Made by a program: the position numbers and the translations under genes. The notes beneath the pieces are model-generated. The model saw nothing but the letters and a program-made list of their open reading frames with translations, had not been told where the DNA came from and ran no database searches. Shown in pieces: positions 5,563 to 7,469 of a stretch of 7,469 bases of DNA. Every line of letters begins with the position of its first letter. The stretch's first letter is position 1. The stretch comes from Lachnospiraceae bacterium UBA1759 (GTDB lineage Bacteria; Bacillota; Clostridia; Lachnospirales; Lachnospiraceae), in assembly GCA_002315555.1 (NCBI GenBank), contig DCHF01000040.1, positions 1 through 7,469 of the forward strand, written 5' to 3'.

Positions 5563-7469
5563 ATGAAAAGCCGCATGCTTCAGCTGTCAAAAGGAAATAT
5601 TGAATATCGGACGCCTGCAGTCACTTTCGGAACGGAAATGCTCACCGGAAATCTGACGCCGAATAAGCGTCTGGCGATGGAAGTCAGCGTGGCCTCCGCG
5701 AACAATGTGCCGATGCACCTGTTCTTTTATTCCGGAAATCCGCGCGTCAAGGTCTCTCAGCCGCTTTCCATCGGCCGTACGGGCAAGATGAACCTGGAGA
5801 TCAACACGGTGGGTCTTACGAACGGAAGCCGCATCACCGGAAAGATCGACATTGTCTATAACGGCGGTGAAATGTCCCTGCCGTACGAATTCTCTGTCCG
5901 CACCATGCGTGCGGAGCAGGACCCGCATGTCTTTGAGACACTGCAGGAGTTCGCCGCATATGCGGAAGAGAACTATAAGGACGCCGCGCGTGAGTTTGGC
6001 TGGAAGGAATTCACCGAGATGCCGTTCATGCGGGATCTTCATCTGACCGGTCTTTATCAGACCTATATGTCCAATGTCCTTGATGATTACGGTCTGGGCG
6101 AGTTTTTACATGCGGCGGGCTGCGCCGTAAAGGCAGAAACGTCGGAAGCGGTCAAACAGGTGGAGATCGATGTGACCGAAGAGGAGGAAGAGGAGAAGAC
6201 TGAAAGTGAGGTCAGCCGCGAGAAGCGGAAGAATCTCTGGATCCTCAAGCTTTTCATCGACTATGAGATCGCGCGGGAGAATAAGGAGCGCGAAAAGATC
6301 AATGAGATCACCGGTCGCTTCATGCGGCTTGCATCGGAATTCAAAAAGGACCCGATGGTCCACCTGGTCTACGCCTGGTTCTGCCTGGAGCAGGGGGCGA
6401 TGAGCACGGCCAAGGCGGAGATCATCGGCTTCCAGGACCGTGTGCAGAAGGAACGCCTTGAACACAAGGATGCCTACTGCCTGTTCCTGTATCTGGTCTC
6501 TACCGTCCAGAACGATGCGGAGCGCCTTGAAATGGCGCGCAAACTGACGCACAAGTATTTCATGGACGGAAACCGCACCGCACTGATGCATTATCTTGAG
6601 TACTCCTTAAACGATGAGTACAAAAAGGATCATACCAAGGCATTCACCTTCCTGTTCCAGTATTTCAACATGTGTCCGGAATTTACGCCGGTCCTTCTGG
6701 AATCGGTACGCCTGTTTAATCAGAATACAAGCGATATCAACGTACTTTCCGCGTTTGAACTCCGTACCTTGCTTTTCGGCATGCGCCGCGGCCTCATTAC
6801 GGAACAGAAGCTCTTTGAGGTTCTTTCACACGATCTCAAGAATCCGCAGCTTCTTTCCCTGTACATGCAGGTGCTGAAGACCGGATACAATATCTTCGGA
6901 AGCATCGAGCTTCTGCAGGCGGTCTGCAATGTCAATTTACAGCAGCGCGCGCTAGGTGCCGCCTATTTTGAATGGTATAGGAAGGCCGTTGAACGCGGCG
7001 TGACGATGCCGGGACTTTACGAGTATTATCTGGCATCCGTACCGAAAGAGTATGCCGGTTCGATTCCGCGCGAGGTCATTTTATACTTCGGCAAGAACCG
7101 CGAGACTGCGGGAATTCCGCTCGAGCTTCTGTACAGCCGCGTTGTTTCGGAGTACCCGGACGATGAGGAGATCCAGACACTGTACCGCGAACGCATCGAG
7201 ATCTATGCGCTGAAAAAACTGCGTCTTTCGGAGTATACCGTGCGTCTGATCCCGGTCATCGACTGGGTGTTAAAGGAGGAGTACCTCGATGAGACCACGG
7301 CGGCCGGCATGCTGGAAGCCTTCTACCTGTACCGGGTGAAGACCTCCGTTGAAGGTGCGTCGCGTGTGATCGTTCACTATCCGCAGCTCCGTCAGGAGGC
7401 TTCCTATCCGGTAAGAAACGGCGAAGCGCTGGTACTGAATACCGGTACCAGCGCTTCGCCGTTTCTTAC
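5563..7469 (+). CDS. Large DUF5717-family-like protein, N-terminal part (3' truncated)
   Basis: An open frame of 635 complete codons starts at ATG with GGGAG (5551-5555) 7 bases upstream and runs off the right edge without a stop. It starts MKSRMLQLSKGNIEY. The first 125 or so residues look beta-rich (short alternating hydrophobic strands such as MHLFFYS and KIDIVYNGG). The rest looks alpha-helical with repeat-like helical hairpins, interrupted by a run of six Glu at 206-211 in a charged linker. There is no signal peptide or membrane segment, so it is probably cytosolic. The start and helical body resemble DUF5717 proteins of Lachnospiraceae, which as I recall exceed 1000 residues; their function is unknown. 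The last codons lie in a perfect inverted repeat that is probably artefactual, so residues after about 627 are doubtful. Its close upstream neighbour is the three-helix membrane protein, a possible partner. Confidence 0.85.
   Translation, partial: MKSRMLQLSKGNIEYRTPAVTFGTEMLTGNLTPNKRLAMEVSVASANNVPMHLFFYSGNPRVKVSQPLSIGRTGKMNLEINTVGLTNGSRITGKIDIVYNGGEMSLPYEFSVRTMRAEQDPHVFETLQEFAAYAEENYKDAAREFGWKEFTEMPFMRDLHLTGLYQTYMSNVLDDYGLGEFLHAAGCAVKAETSEAVKQVEIDVTEEEEEEKTESEVSREKRKNLWILKLFIDYEIARENKEREKINEITGRFMRLASEFKKDPMVHLVYAWFCLEQGAMSTAKAEIIGFQDRVQKERLEHKDAYCLFLYLVSTVQNDAERLEMARKLTHKYFMDGNRTALMHYLEYSLNDEYKKDHTKAFTFLFQYFNMCPEFTPVLLESVRLFNQNTSDINVLSAFELRTLLFGMRRGLITEQKLFEVLSHDLKNPQLLSLYMQVLKTGYNIFGSIELLQAVCNVNLQQRALGAAYFEWYRKAVERGVTMPGLYEYYLASVPKEYAGSIPREVILYFGKNRETAGIPLELLYSRVVSEYPDDEEIQTLYRERIEIYALKKLRLSEYTVRLIPVIDWVLKEEYLDETTAAGMLEAFYLYRVKTSVEGASRVIVHYPQLRQEASYPVRNGEALVLNTGTSASPFL
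7411..7469. repeat. Perfect 25-bp inverted repeat with 9-base loop at the window edge
   Basis: The left arm (7411-7435) and right arm (7445-7469) are exact reverse complements over 25 bases, around the loop TGAATACCG (7436-7444). The right arm ends on the final base, so the true arm may be longer. It lies within the open frame of the DUF5717-like gene and is not followed by a visible T-run, so it does not look like a terminator. The likeliest cause is a fold-back or chimeric-read artefact at a contig end. Confidence 0.9.

Larger units (their letters stand above)
1..7469 (+). other. Probable multi-gene transcription unit
   Basis: All six genes point the same way, with gaps of 21, 47, 10, 18 and 16 bases. 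I found no stem-loop followed by a T-run in any gap and no strong promoter, although the 47-base gap before galM is long enough for one. Co-transcription is therefore inferred from spacing alone. Confidence 0.5.

Noticed and set aside
7411..7469. The edge palindrome as a Rho-independent terminator
   Set aside because: It sits in the middle of an open coding frame, the stem is unusually long and perfect, and no T-run is visible after it within the window.

Overview
The window looks like a stretch of ordinary chromosome from a Gram-positive Clostridia bacterium, most likely Lachnospiraceae. The reasons are purine-rich GGAGG-type ribosome binding sites, six tightly packed same-strand genes, a topoisomerase III of the type common in Clostridia, and a last gene resembling the DUF5717 family, which I know mainly from Lachnospiraceae. 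This assignment rests on recognition by reading, not on a search. By eye the base composition is moderately GC-rich; I did not count it.

All genes are on the + strand. In order they are: the 3' end of an ABC exporter ATPase domain (1-305); a membrane-anchored NodB-type polysaccharide deacetylase-like protein (327-2033); aldose 1-epimerase galM (2081-3139); DNA topoisomerase III topB (3150-5132); a small three-helix membrane protein starting at TTG (5151-5546); and the 5' part of a large DUF5717-like protein that runs off the right edge (5563-7469). The gaps are 21, 47, 10, 18 and 16 bases. I see no convincing terminator in any of them, so the genes could be one transcript or overlapping transcripts. 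There is no gene-free stretch longer than 47 bases.

The genes do not form one obvious pathway. They mix export, envelope glycan modification, hexose metabolism, DNA topology and two uncharacterised proteins. galM stands out for strongly biased codon use, which suggests high expression. The small membrane protein and the DUF5717-like protein form the least understood part.

The most striking structure is at the right edge. Bases 7411-7435 are repeated as a perfect reverse complement at 7445-7469, around a 9-base loop, ending on the last base. It lies inside the open frame of a gene and has no T-run. The simplest explanation is a fold-back artefact at a contig end, so the last 8 or so residues of that protein should not be trusted. 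I saw no CRISPR array, tRNA, rRNA, insertion sequence, prophage or defence system.
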